From NCBI RefSeq assembly GCF_900142475.1, contig NZ_FRAY01000004.1, positions 1 through 64,000 of the forward strand: a DNA stretch of 64,000 bases, given 5' to 3'. Source of the stretch: Fibrobacter sp. UWH4 (GTDB lineage: Bacteria; Fibrobacterota; Fibrobacteria; Fibrobacterales; Fibrobacteraceae). A program made the position numbers and the translations under genes. This document shows, piece after piece, positions 40,398 through 49,276 of this stretch (positions within the stretch are counted from its first letter, which is position 1; every line of letters begins with the position of its first letter). The notes under the pieces are model-generated. The model saw only the letters and a program-made list of their open reading frames with translations. It was not told the DNA's origin and searched no databases.

Positions 40398-41419
40398 TTC
40401 GCCTCCGTCCTGTAAGGTGCCTCCTGGGCGTCGAAGGTCACGGTGAAGTCCCCGCCTGTATTCCCGCCGCTGTACCGGCATTCAGTCACCACGTAGCGAC
40501 CCTTTACGGCAAGCGCATTGTCGTATTCGGTGCCGTCCGTTGAATCCACCTGCACGAAACAGTTCGGCACTATCGCCGGGTTCATCAGGCTCCTGCACCT
40601 GATTTTCTTCGTTCGGTCGATTTCCTTGCTGGGCCGTTTCTTCGGTTCTACCTTCTGGTCGCTACCTGAAAAGAAGTAGTACACCGGATCGTCGCCGAAG
40701 TTTACCTTGTTCAGGCCCTCGTCACGGATCTCGTTGCATTCGAGCAGCCCCGTGTCGTGGGTCAGCACCACTTCTTCGAGGGCTATGGTGTTGTCGAGGC
40801 CGAACACGATAAGTTCATTATTGTCAAGATAGAGCTTGCATTTTTCCATCGGGAAAATCACGTGTTCCGAAAATGCCCGGATTACGTCGGTAAACGTTCC
40901 GGAACAACGGAACGGCCACGTGATGCCCTTGTCTATGAAGGACTTGTTCCCGGCCCTGAGCACAATCCCGGCATAGTCGCAAAGGTTCTGAAGGCATTCG
41001 CGGATTTTCTTTCCCTTGGAGAACGAAACGGCGCAGTTCAGACGGGCTAGCTGGTAGAACGCCCCGCGTGACTGTACACACGTAAGCACCACCTCGACAT
41101 CCTTGCCTGCCCTCTTCGGGGCAACCATCGCAATTTGCCCGACAAAGATGTTCTTCACGTTGTGCTGGTCCTCGTAACCGGCCTGGAGAATTACGCTGTT
41201 GCCGTTGCGCATTACGGAGTTTATGGTGTCCGGTTTCGGGTTGTACACCGTAATCGTCGCCTCGTTGTCGTACCACTCTATGGAACGAGTCACCTCGAAG
41301 TCGATATCCAGTTCCGAAAGGTCGAGCGCATCGACGGACTTGTCCACAAGGTCGGTCCCCTCGATGTTGCCCTTCATGAAGTCGCCCACGTAGAGCTTTA
41401 CAGAACGTCCGTAAGCCAT
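40394..41419 (-). CDS. Baseplate hub protein (gp27/gpD-like)
   Basis: 341 residues. EWYDNEATITVYNPKPDTINSVMRNGNSVILQAGYED and KNIFVGQIAMVAPKRAGKDVEVVLTCVQSRGAFY give the hub N-terminal fold; KGKKIRECLQNLCDYAGI follows. Next to the spike gene, it is the expected central hub on which the spike sits. Confidence 0.8.
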   Translation of the reverse strand: MAYGRSVKLYVGDFMKGNIEGTDLVDKSVDALDLSELDIDFEVTRSIEWYDNEATITVYNPKPDTINSVMRNGNSVILQAGYEDQHNVKNIFVGQIAMVAPKRAGKDVEVVLTCVQSRGAFYQLARLNCAVSFSKGKKIRECLQNLCDYAGIVLRAGNKSFIDKGITWPFRCSGTFTDVIRAFSEHVIFPMEKCKLYLDNNELIVFGLDNTIALEEVVLTHDTGLLECNEIRDEGLNKVNFGDDPVYYFFSGSDQKVEPKKRPSKEIDRTKKIRCRSLMNPAIVPNCFVQVDSTDGTEYDNALAVKGRYVVTECRYSGGNTGGDFTVTFDAQEAPYRTEAK

Positions 41420-41781
41420 CAGACAGCCTCCGCGTTCATCGAGAGGAGCGCTTCGACAAATTCATCCACCTCGGCCTTCGTGAGGTAAATCAATGAAAAC
41501 TCCTTGCCCAGGTTGTCAAAACCGAGCGTGGCCTTGACTCCGGTCACGGACTGCACTATTACAAGGTCGCCATCGACCAGGCACTTGTTTTTTGAACTGA
41601 GCAACGGCGTATTGACCATGAAAGCCACGCCGTCATTCTTGCCGTCCACGCTCTCCAGGTCAGCATACCACCTCGAATCGCGCCCGTTCCAAAGAAGCCT
41701 TATGGACAGCGACACCCCGCCCACGTTGACGGATTCCGTCATGTAGGCTACGCCGTTCGTCTCTATCGGAATTTCTACCAT
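41419..41781 (-). CDS. Baseplate-associated protein (Pam3-gp18/DUF6983-like)
   Basis: 120 residues, all-beta: SLSIRLLWNGRDSRWYADLESVDG, then GDLVIVQ and LIYLTKAEVDE. The pattern of an RxxWNxRxxxWYxDL core matches small plug-like proteins near the hub of contractile phages. The call is family-level and not certain. Confidence 0.65.
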   Translation of the reverse strand: MVEIPIETNGVAYMTESVNVGGVSLSIRLLWNGRDSRWYADLESVDGKNDGVAFMVNTPLLSSKNKCLVDGDLVIVQSVTGVKATLGFDNLGKEFSLIYLTKAEVDEFVEALLSMNAEAV

Positions 41782-41785
41782 GGTT

Positions 41786-42496
41786 CTACCCCTTCGGAGT
41801 TATGGTCTGCGGGTTCAGGCCGTCCTTGTAAATCATCGTGGAAGCCTTCTCCACCGCCGACACCTTGCCATTATTCTTCTTTTCGGACAACTTTCTCTGC
41901 GGTTCTGTCTCCTGCTTTGGCGGTGCCGGAGGGTTCCACGTAGCCTCCACCGTCTTCGTCTGCGTCCTCGCCGTTCGCACCTCACGGAGCTTCATCGTGA
42001 ACTTGACACTTTCGCCGTCGTCTGGGCCACGGTCGAACGATACGCTCTCGATGACCATGCGCTCGTAGACTTCTAGGGCCGTCACCAGGCGGACCGTGTT
42101 CCTACGGCGTGCAATTTCCTTCAGCTTTTCAAGCCTTTCCCTTGACGTGTTCGTGACAGCCTGTTGGCCTTCCACGTTGATGATGTCGGGTTCCTCTACG
42201 ATTTCGCCCTTGTCGTCCACATACGCCTGCGCACTCCCTATCGGATGGTTGGTGAACATGCCCGTGACGCTAACGGTACGGAGCCGCTCGGACACATGGT
42301 CCGAAATCGTCGAGCCGTTTTCCACGGCATGGTCAGATATGTCGAACTCAAGCTCGTGGCTTTCGTCCACGAGCAGGTCGAACGGAAGTTCTGACAGTCC
42401 GAAACTTTCATCCTGGAAAAAAAGCGACCCCTGCACGACGCTTGGCGACGGCTTTTCCTGGAAAAGGCTTGCAACCTGCTTTACGAATCCTATCAT
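41786..42496 (-). CDS. Dit-like baseplate protein
   Basis: 236 residues. LPFDLLVDESHELEFDISDHAVENGSTISDHVSERLRTVSVTGMFTNH is the Dit-like N-terminal pattern (H-x-V-E-x-G-S-x-I-S-DH) found in many DUF3383-type contractile phages. The C-terminal ~55 residues are a basic linker. It overlaps the tape-measure stop by 4 bp. Confidence 0.75.
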   Translation of the reverse strand: MIGFVKQVASLFQEKPSPSVVQGSLFFQDESFGLSELPFDLLVDESHELEFDISDHAVENGSTISDHVSERLRTVSVTGMFTNHPIGSAQAYVDDKGEIVEEPDIINVEGQQAVTNTSRERLEKLKEIARRRNTVRLVTALEVYERMVIESVSFDRGPDDGESVKFTMKLREVRTARTQTKTVEATWNPPAPPKQETEPQRKLSEKKNNGKVSAVEKASTMIYKDGLNPQTITPKG

Positions 42497-44397
42497 AATG
42501 CGAGCGCCTTTGCCCCTTCGGAGCGTGTAATCATGCTGAGGTTCGAGGTCAGGAGCATCCTGAGGTTTTCCTTGATGGCCTTGGCCATCAGGTCGGAATT
42601 TGCCTCGATGTTGTTAGTGTAGTTGATGTTCGTGATGTTGGTGTCGCCCTTCGTGAGCCCTGCCAGTTCCTTGTTCATCTGTTCTTGCAGGTTCATTTCC
42701 TGAGAGCCTTTTCCCGACGCACCCACTGCGTTCATCTTGGCAGTAGCCGAATCCGCCTTGGCTCTCCACGTCCGCTTGTCGAACTCGTACTTCATCCAGT
42801 CAATCTGCCCCTGGCTAAGACCGGCGAACATCATGCCCACCCTCGGATCGCGGACGTTGTTCAAGTCAATGCCGGACGGGATAGACGACATTTTTCCGCG
42901 TGCTACAGCGATTTCCTCGGAACTTAGACCCAGTTTCTTCTGAAATTCCTGCGCGGAGCTCACATGCCGCATCGCTTCGGAAAAATCCGCATAATGATGG
43001 TCACGGTCAATGCGCTTGCTTTCTTCGCCCAGGTATTCCTTGCCAGCCTTCGCCGCCTCTGCAATCTTCTCGATAGCCCAAACGGTCAATGCCATTAGAC
43101 CGCCCTTGGCTATACCGGACATGGCCTTGCCCATCACCTTGACGGCGGCCCCCATTTCGAGGGCACTTGTCCTAGCCTGGAACATTGCAGGGCCGATCAG
43201 CTTCATCGCCGTTACGAATGCCATGATTTCAACCGGGGCCTTGGCGAAAAGGTTGATGGCATCCGTAAGCGCCTGGAACGTATTCGCGATTTCATTCTTT
43301 CTCGAAATCACTACTTCGATGAACCGCTTGATAAGGTTACCCAGCGAGTTGAAAAAATCCTTGATTAACGGAAGATTCTTGCGCACCTCCGCGGCCAGTT
43401 CTCCCAAAACAGGCAACAGCATCTTGCCTACATCCTCGCGGAGGTCGCCGATGTCATTCTTCAGCTGCAGGATTTTTCCTTCGTCGGTGCTGGCAAATTC
43501 TTCTGCGAGGCCCTTCCAGTCCTTGAGGGCATTCTCGAGGGCGGTTACTTTCAGGTCTTCAAGGCTTTTCCCCTCGTTTTCCTTGAGCCATTTCAGGAGT
43601 TCCTTGTCGTCGTTCGAGAGTTTCAGTTCACCTGTTTTCTTGTCACGGGCTACATTCCCTTTTTCCAGGTCTTCCTTTAGCTTCATCGCGGCAGAAATCT
43701 GTTCCAGCTCCGAAGTGTCGAAGCCCTTCCTGCGCATCGCCTCGTATGTGCCGTCGAAAGCCTTGCCCAATCCTGTAGCGAGATTAGTCATGGCCTCGGG
43801 CGACATTTCGGCCCCGCCGGTCATGCCCATCGAGTAATCGGCCAACAGGCCCATCATGCGCTTGAGCTGTTGCGAGTTCCTCACGTATGTCGAAAGTTCC
43901 GCCGCACCCGCAATCATCGCCTCATCGCCGATGGTAGTGCGTTTCTGCAATTCCGAGGCAGCATTCTTGATGTAGCCGGAGGCCTCGCCCATGCCGTTGT
44001 TCTTCAGCACTGTGTCGAGCATCAGTTCCTGGCGTTTCTGTGCCGAATACGCGGCAATGCTCCCCTTGCCGAAGCCGATGAGCTTGGAGATTCCCTGGAA
44101 TCCCGCATAGGCGGCCACCGCCCCCTTGATGGCCCCGGTAAGCCCGCCGAAGCTCTTCGAGAGCCTGTCGGTTTCCTTGGCAGCATCCTTGCTGGCCTTG
44201 CCTATTTTCTCGGTCTCGGAAGCAGTCTTCCTCGCTTCGTTCCCGGCCTTCTTTATCCCCTTTTCAAGGTTCGCCGTCGGGTCCTTTCCGCTCCCGCCTT
44301 CACCGAAGGCGGCACGCATACGCTCTATGGCAGCGCGAAGGTCGCTGTCGTCCACCTTGAACTTGATAACCTGTACAAAAGAATTCTCGTCAGCCAT
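42493..44397 (-). CDS. Tail tape measure protein
   Basis: 634 residues, helical. A coiled N-terminal region (NLEKGIKKAGNEARKTASETEKIGKASKDAAKETDRL) precedes a hydrophobic segment (LTGAIKGAVAAYAGFQGISKLIGFG) and a TMP-type core (LSTYVRNSQQLKRMMGLLADYSMGMTGG). A second hydrophobic part is near 400-440. Its length sets tail length. It follows the chaperone frames, as usual. Confidence 0.88.
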   Translation of the reverse strand: MADENSFVQVIKFKVDDSDLRAAIERMRAAFGEGGSGKDPTANLEKGIKKAGNEARKTASETEKIGKASKDAAKETDRLSKSFGGLTGAIKGAVAAYAGFQGISKLIGFGKGSIAAYSAQKRQELMLDTVLKNNGMGEASGYIKNAASELQKRTTIGDEAMIAGAAELSTYVRNSQQLKRMMGLLADYSMGMTGGAEMSPEAMTNLATGLGKAFDGTYEAMRRKGFDTSELEQISAAMKLKEDLEKGNVARDKKTGELKLSNDDKELLKWLKENEGKSLEDLKVTALENALKDWKGLAEEFASTDEGKILQLKNDIGDLREDVGKMLLPVLGELAAEVRKNLPLIKDFFNSLGNLIKRFIEVVISRKNEIANTFQALTDAINLFAKAPVEIMAFVTAMKLIGPAMFQARTSALEMGAAVKVMGKAMSGIAKGGLMALTVWAIEKIAEAAKAGKEYLGEESKRIDRDHHYADFSEAMRHVSSAQEFQKKLGLSSEEIAVARGKMSSIPSGIDLNNVRDPRVGMMFAGLSQGQIDWMKYEFDKRTWRAKADSATAKMNAVGASGKGSQEMNLQEQMNKELAGLTKGDTNITNINYTNNIEANSDLMAKAIKENLRMLLTSNLSMITRSEGAKALAL

Positions 44398-44400
44398 TCG

Positions 44401-44733
44401 TCACCTTCCCTGCTGGTTTTCGCGCTGGTAGAACTCGCCCCAAGCGCTCTTGTAGTCGTTCTTCATCGATAGGAACGCCCCGAAACTCACCATCCGCTCG
44501 AAAGTCCACTCCCGCTCTATATCAGAAAGCGGAATATGCGCCTCTCCGACAATCCGCCAAATGAGCGCATACTCCGCCGCGCCGCCTTCCAGCGTTCCCA
44601 CGTCTCCCAACGCCTCGATGTTCGACGAGTCGGTCGCGCTGAATGCGGCTACGATAGGGTTGGAGTAGTTCAGCCTCCACTCTGTTCCGTTTTCGGGGCC
44701 AGTGCGAAAGGGGTCAGCTTTTCCTCCTTCCAT
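44401..44733 (-). CDS. Tail assembly chaperone, downstream (T) frame
   Basis: Frame of up to 110 codons lying -1 relative to the upstream chaperone and overlapping it by 64 bp. The only possible start, ATG 44733, has no ribosome site before it. It is probably expressed as an extension of the 45068 gene by -1 slippage at CCCTTTC (44712-44706), giving a ~222-residue fusion. NDYKSAWGEFYQRENQQ at the end is typical of tail-chaperone T domains. Confidence 0.7.
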   Translation of the reverse strand: MEGGKADPFRTGPENGTEWRLNYSNPIVAAFSATDSSNIEALGDVGTLEGGAAEYALIWRIVGEAHIPLSDIEREWTFERMVSFGAFLSMKNDYKSAWGEFYQRENQQGR

Positions 44734-45068
44734 ACTCGGATCAGAACGGTGTAGAGTCCGCCCATGTTCCCGGCAAAGTGTTCGGCAATCGCGTCCATGT
44801 CGGAAAGGGACACGTTCTTCTTGCCCGGAGTCACCACCGTGACACGGCCGAGCGTCGTTTCCACGAGCCAGCGGTACTCGCTGTCGCCCATGTCCGAAAG
44901 TGCGCCCGAAAGCATCGCGAATGCGGCCATGTCGTCGTCTCCGGTGAAGGCAGAAGCCATGCGCCCGACAAGACCGAGAACCTTGCGGTCAAGGTTTATC
45001 GCCGTGAACCCGGTATGCGGAAGGAGCTGGTATTCCTCGTCGCCGACCTTGAAGTTTATCGGGGTCAT
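44670..45068 (-). CDS. Tail assembly chaperone, upstream (G) frame
   Basis: 132 residues. FKVGDEEYQLLPHTGFTAINLDRKVLGLV and DDDMAAFAMLSGALSDMGDSEYRWLVETTL fit the small chaperones that sit between tube and tape-measure genes. Codons 119-121 read ACC CCT TTC, containing the slippery heptamer C CCT TTC in the correct frame. The normal stop is 12 codons further on. Confidence 0.75.
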   Translation of the reverse strand: MTPINFKVGDEEYQLLPHTGFTAINLDRKVLGLVGRMASAFTGDDDMAAFAMLSGALSDMGDSEYRWLVETTLGRVTVVTPGKKNVSLSDMDAIAEHFAGNMGGLYTVLIRVWKEEKLTPFALAPKTEQSGG

Positions 45069-45071
45069 CCG

Positions 45072-45485
45072 CTATGCCCCCTCGAAAGCGGCTTCCGCCT
45101 TGACCCTCAGCACCACGGTACGCGGCTGTGCCTGGCGGCCCTTGGTGGCGTCGCCCATGCTCTCGATCCACGCCTGACCCATCAGCACGTATGCGCCGTT
45201 GAGGTCGGTAATGGCGAAGGGGAACGGGCCAGCGCCGGCCTTCTCGTCGGAAATGCGGAGCGTCTCGATTGCGTTGAGCTGCGGGCTTGTCTGCATCATC
45301 GGAAGGTTCACCGTGTAGAGGTTGCGCACCATGCGGGAGCGCTCGATTGCACCGTTGGAGCCTTCCACGACTTCAAATTCCGGCCCTTCCTTGGTGATGG
45401 TCGGGTCGCCGTTGAAGTCGGTCAGGGAGATGCCGTTCAGCGAAATGTTGACCTTGGTGTGGTCGTAGGTATTGAACATCGACAT
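45072..45485 (-). CDS. Tail tube protein (DUF3277-like)
   Basis: 137 residues. MFNTYDHTKVNISLNGISLTDFNGDPTITKEGPEFEVVEGSNGAIERSRMVRN matches DUF3277, the tube partner of DUF3383 sheaths: beta-rich, with G-x-I-E-R-S-x-x. It forms the inner tube of the contractile tail. Confidence 0.85.
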   Translation of the reverse strand: MSMFNTYDHTKVNISLNGISLTDFNGDPTITKEGPEFEVVEGSNGAIERSRMVRNLYTVNLPMMQTSPQLNAIETLRISDEKAGAGPFPFAITDLNGAYVLMGQAWIESMGDATKGRQAQPRTVVLRVKAEAAFEGA

Positions 45486-45497
45486 GGAAAATCCTCC

Positions 45498-46682
45498 TTA
45501 AAGAGTGACCTGCAGGGAAACCTGCACGACGGTGTGGATGGAGTTCATTCTTGCGTAGCGGCCAGTAATGAGCGGCAGGTTGCGCTTGCGGACATCCTCG
45601 GCGTAGTTCGCCACGAGGTAGCTGTAGGGCTTGTAGTCCACGCTCGCGGAACCTTCCATCACGTACTGGTGGACCGTGTCGGCGGCAGTGTTCAGCACGT
45701 TGAGCACGGCGGCGGCAACAGCCGCTATGCCTGCATCGTCGTAGTTCACGCCGTTGCCGTCGTTGCCTTCTCCCAGGAGCTGGTAGATGCGGCTCTGTGC
45801 GTTGAAACGGATCCAGTCGTCCTTTACGATCTGGTCGATGAACCTCTCGTTGCTTGAAGTCGTACCCATGAACAGGCGGGACTCGCCAGAAACCTTGGTG
45901 TAGATGTTGTAGCCGCCGTCGATACACTCGTTGTAGCTTTCCACACTGTAGGAATCCGGTGTAACGCCCTTGCACTTCTTGTGCGCGAAGGTGCCCTTGG
46001 CGGAATCGCTTGCGCAACGGAGGGCCACGATGGCCACGGGCAGGTATTCCCAGGAAATTTCGACGGTGGTGGTCTCGGTCCCGTCGGTGGTGACGCTCTT
46101 TGCTGCATGGTCGATCCATCCGGCGGGCTTCGTGGTCGAAGTCGTCACGGTGGTTTCCTTGGTTTCGGAATCGTACACGGTCGTGGTGACGGAGTTCATT
46201 TCTGTATGCAGGTAGAGGGCCACTCGGTCATAACCGGCATCAGCACGACCGTCAAGACCCGCCTTGTCGGCAGCCTTGATCTGGATGTGGGCGACCTTCT
46301 TCACGTCGGCAAGCCATTCGTGCCAAGACTTGATGTCGTTCAGAGAAACGGCGGTGTCGTCGGAAGCATAGACAATGTGGTAGAAGTCGAAATTCTCGGC
46401 AGCGGCCTGGACTGCGGCAAGTGCATCGCTACCCGCCGGAATGCAGACCACACGGGACGGCTGGGAGTCCTGGGCGAAGAATGCCTTGACCATCTGGTAA
46501 AGCTCGGAATCCTCGCCGAAGGCGTCCTTCGCCCCGCTCAGGGATGCAATTTCTTTTGCATCGGTGGAACCCGAAGCCCCGGTCTTTCCGACAAGGGCCA
46601 TGGTGTTAACGTCCACCGTGGTGACGCTCGAAATGGCGTCCTGGATGGAAATCTTGACAATCTGGTCGATAATCTGAGCCAT
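45498..46682 (-). CDS. Tail sheath protein (DUF3383-like)
   Basis: 394 residues. An N-terminal QIVKISIQDAISSVTTVDVNTMALVG, then DSELYQMVKAFFAQDSQPSRVVCIPAG, and a C-terminal FIDQIVKDDWIRFNAQSRIYQLLGEGNDGNGVNYDDAGIAAVAAAV match the DUF3383 family, the sheath of many Mu-like and other contractile phages. Its presence defines a contractile tail. Confidence 0.88.
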   Translation of the reverse strand: MAQIIDQIVKISIQDAISSVTTVDVNTMALVGKTGASGSTDAKEIASLSGAKDAFGEDSELYQMVKAFFAQDSQPSRVVCIPAGSDALAAVQAAAENFDFYHIVYASDDTAVSLNDIKSWHEWLADVKKVAHIQIKAADKAGLDGRADAGYDRVALYLHTEMNSVTTTVYDSETKETTVTTSTTKPAGWIDHAAKSVTTDGTETTTVEISWEYLPVAIVALRCASDSAKGTFAHKKCKGVTPDSYSVESYNECIDGGYNIYTKVSGESRLFMGTTSSNERFIDQIVKDDWIRFNAQSRIYQLLGEGNDGNGVNYDDAGIAAVAAAVLNVLNTAADTVHQYVMEGSASVDYKPYSYLVANYAEDVRKRNLPLITGRYARMNSIHTVVQVSLQVTL

Positions 46683-46685
46683 TGT

Positions 46686-47168
46686 CTATTCTCCTGTTAG
46701 TGTTAAAGGTTCGACGCTCTCGATTCTCGGAACGTCCTGTAAAATCTCGTCCGCGAAGTTCACACGCATCGTGAACCTCCACTGCCTTACTACAAACTCG
46801 CCGTCAAAGGTGTCTATCGGCAGGATGCTCGTAAAGTCCCACACGGCAAACCCGCCCTCAGCGACGGCACTGTCGCGGAAATCCTTGCGCTGGACCAGGT
46901 TTCGCACCATCCTGAGCGTCTCGCCGTCGCCCTCGACCTCGATGAATGCCACAGTAGCCACCTGCTCGAAAGCGAACCTCGCGTTGTCACCGGGCGGCGG
47001 CTGCATCTCGGAGCCGTGCTGTTCCACCTGCTCGACCCTCACCGCGATGTACTTGCCCACCGGGGCCGGTATGTTGGACGGGGCCTTTACAAAGGGGCAG
47101 TCCATGAGCTGGTGCTCGTTGAAGTAGTGGCAGATTGCGCCCTTGATGTCTTCCACGATGGAACTCAC
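46686..47168 (-). CDS. Neck/tail terminator-like protein
   Basis: 160 residues from GTG 47168, which overlaps the previous stop (GTGA). VGKYIAVRVEQVEQHGSE, FEQVATVAFIEVEGDGETLRMVRNLVQRKDF, QWRFTMRVNFADEI form an alternating fold like the gp12/LIC12616-type neck proteins placed just before sheaths. The longer frame upstream is the overlap with the connector gene. Confidence 0.65.
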   Translation of the reverse strand: MSSIVEDIKGAICHYFNEHQLMDCPFVKAPSNIPAPVGKYIAVRVEQVEQHGSEMQPPPGDNARFAFEQVATVAFIEVEGDGETLRMVRNLVQRKDFRDSAVAEGGFAVWDFTSILPIDTFDGEFVVRQWRFTMRVNFADEILQDVPRIESVEPLTLTGE

Positions 47169-47539
47169 GCCACCCCCTGCAACGCTTCGGGAACCTGCGA
47201 CGGCGGAACCAGGCACGCGATATACTTCCAGTGGTTTATCAGGTCATTCTGGTTCGGCAGCTCGTCTACAAGCTCATAAAGGTATTCGCCACACTTGACA
47301 TAGCCAAGTCCCGAACCGTCCTCGGCGCGGAAATCGAGCCGTTCGGTGCTGTACACCTTGACCGTTCCCGTGTTGCGGCTCAATGCCACGGCTGGGACAG
47401 TTTCCTTGCCATTCAACGGCTGCACCGTACCGCGCACGGAGCGCACGGAGACTTCGCCATATACCGCATTGCCGTACGAATCGGTCGTGGGCTTCGGCAT
47501 ACTCAAGAAGCTAAAACGGCGATTGAACAGCGTCGCCAC
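47165..47539 (-). CDS. Head-tail connector (stopper-like) protein
   Basis: 124 residues, beta-rich: SFLSMPKPTTDSYGNAVYGEVSVRSVRGTVQPLNG, then YSTERLDFRAEDGSGLGYVKCGEYLYELVDE. The position between the DUF4054-like adaptor and the terminator fits a stopper of the SPP1 gp16 class. Assigned by context mostly. Confidence 0.55.
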   Translation of the reverse strand: MATLFNRRFSFLSMPKPTTDSYGNAVYGEVSVRSVRGTVQPLNGKETVPAVALSRNTGTVKVYSTERLDFRAEDGSGLGYVKCGEYLYELVDELPNQNDLINHWKYIACLVPPSQVPEALQGVA

Positions 47540-47915
47540 CGTCGAACCCTCCGCAGCAAGAAATTCCCGTCACTCCCGGCCTGTGGGAGTACTGCTCCAG
47601 AAGCGTCGCGAACTCCTGGCCATACGTCGATGCAGAAAGGTCGCCATTGCCGGATCCACCGCTCCCGTAACTTACGGACAGGTCGCCTTCGCGCTTGCTG
47701 GTGACGGCTCCTGCCGCTCCGTCGGCGGCCAGACCTTCGAGGAACGCCTTGTGCATGACCATGAGCGAGAGCGCATAGACGTAGGCCTTGTCGAAGTAGC
47801 ACCGCGAGACGCGGTACCCTGCCGCCTCGATCCACGCTTCCAGCCGCGGGCTATCGGCCACTTCCGCCGTCAGGAAGGCAAGCAGCTTTTCACGTTCTGC
47901 ATCGGTAAGGTTCAT
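47511..47915 (-). CDS. Head-tail adaptor-like protein (DUF4054-type)
   Basis: 134 residues. AYVYALSLMVMHKAFLEGLAADGAAGAVTSKREGDLSVSYG is the core of DUF4054-type connectors (alpha bundle, then S-x-x-x-G-D-L-S-x-S-Y). It overlaps the stopper-like gene by 29 bp. Confidence 0.7.
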   Translation of the reverse strand: MNLTDAEREKLLAFLTAEVADSPRLEAWIEAAGYRVSRCYFDKAYVYALSLMVMHKAFLEGLAADGAAGAVTSKREGDLSVSYGSGGSGNGDLSASTYGQEFATLLEQYSHRPGVTGISCCGGFDGGDAVQSPF

Positions 47916-47920
47916 GGCGA

Positions 47921-48265
47921 CTATTCTCCGTCTTCCTGTTCCTTCTTTTCCATTTCGGCCTTCTTGGCCTTGGCTTCCGCATCGATGGCATCCAGCTGCT
48001 TCTTGCGATTACCCGCGGCCTTCTTCACGTTCTCGTCCTTGGGCGCGGTCTTCGCGATTTCATCGACGATGGACTGGGTGTTGGCCTTCTGCACGGCCTT
48101 CACGGCGTTGTCGGATTCCTCGATGTCGCCGTTTTCGATGTACGCCCTGAACTGTGGGTATGCGTTGCCGTCGATTTCATCCACCACGTTGCTGCCGGGA
48201 AGCAGCATCGTCTTCCCGAACATGATACAACGCTTGGTGCCGTTGATGTAGATTTTCTTTGCCAT
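47921..48265 (-). CDS. Small head-region protein
   Basis: 114 residues. The N-terminal half is a beta domain (KIYINGTKRCIMFGKTMLLPGSNVVDEID), the C-terminal half a charged helix (KAKKAEMEKKEQEDGE). It lies between capsid and connectors. Similar small Ig- or plug-type proteins occur there in many phages. Function unknown. Confidence 0.55.
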   Translation of the reverse strand: MAKKIYINGTKRCIMFGKTMLLPGSNVVDEIDGNAYPQFRAYIENGDIEESDNAVKAVQKANTQSIVDEIAKTAPKDENVKKAAGNRKKQLDAIDAEAKAKKAEMEKKEQEDGE

Positions 48266-48350
48266 AAAATTTTACTCCAGAAATTTTTGATTGATAAAAG
48301 AACCCCAGGATTTGGCGGGTTTTACCCCGCCTCGTTCCTGGAGAAACGAA

Positions 48351-49265
48351 TTACAGGCCGTCGGCGTAGAGGATGCCCTTCGGGTTCTTGATGACCGTGC
48401 CGCCGATACGTGCATAGCAAGGCACCTTGTAATGCAGGGCATGGGGCTGGGCTTCCTTCTGGACGAACGGCTCGGGGAGCACGAACGAGAGGATGGAAGC
48501 GGACTTCTTGTAGAACACCGCGCGGTTCACTCCGTTTTCACCGGCACCGTCAAGCAGGCGGGATTCTTCCCAGTTCACGATTCCGAGTTCACGGAAGAGC
48601 GTCTTGAGGTACGCCAGGATGGTAGTGCCGTCGTACTGGCTCACGCGGGTTGTCGTCACGTGGCTGTAGGCGTCGTGCGGAAGGATGATGGTATCGAAGG
48701 TGATGGTGCCCTTGTTGAGCGTGTAGGCAGCATCGACAAGTGCGTTCACGTCCTTCACGATTTCGTCGAGGGTCTTGGTCTTCCAGGTGGTGGTAGTCGC
48801 TGCACCTGCGGCCACGTTTTCGACCGTCACGTTGGCATTGTTGAAGAGGCCCGTGACGCCCTGTTCGTCGTCACCGACGAGAAGAACGCGGTCGACCTTT
48901 TCGTCGATCTTGCGGCGTGCGGTTTCGGCACGGTCGCGGGAGACGTCGACTCCGGCAGTGAGCCACTGGAGCAACTCGAATTCCGAGTAGGAATAGGAAT
49001 CGCCGAGGGTCTTGATGCCGATGGTTTCGAGTTTCATCAGGCGTTCGACCGGCGGAAGGTCGTCGGCGTAGTCGGAAATGAACTTCGCCATGCCCACTTC
49101 GGAAACGACCCTGTAGGCCCAGCTCATAATCCACGGGGCGATACCGCCCTGTGCCGGGATGAAGGTGGTGGCCTTCAGTGCTTCGCGTTCGAGGCCGTAG
49201 GTCTCGTTGGCGATGACACCGAAGAGCTGGAGAATGGTTGCTTGCTGTTTAGCGTTAAAAGCCAT
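48351..49265 (-). CDS. Major capsid protein (DUF2184-like)
   Basis: 304 residues. ALKATTFIPAQGGIAPWIMSWAYRVVSEVGMAKFISDYADDLPPVE and GDSYSYSEFELLQWLTAGVDVSRDRAETARRKIDEKVDRVLLVGDDEQGVTGLFNN (long axial helix, then the loop) match DUF2184, an HK97-fold capsid family linked to DUF2213 and DUF3383 phages. It follows the cement gene. Confidence 0.88.
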   Translation of the reverse strand: MAFNAKQQATILQLFGVIANETYGLEREALKATTFIPAQGGIAPWIMSWAYRVVSEVGMAKFISDYADDLPPVERLMKLETIGIKTLGDSYSYSEFELLQWLTAGVDVSRDRAETARRKIDEKVDRVLLVGDDEQGVTGLFNNANVTVENVAAGAATTTTWKTKTLDEIVKDVNALVDAAYTLNKGTITFDTIILPHDAYSHVTTTRVSQYDGTTILAYLKTLFRELGIVNWEESRLLDGAGENGVNRAVFYKKSASILSFVLPEPFVQKEAQPHALHYKVPCYARIGGTVIKNPKGILYADGL

Positions 49266-49276
49266 GGTTTACCTCC

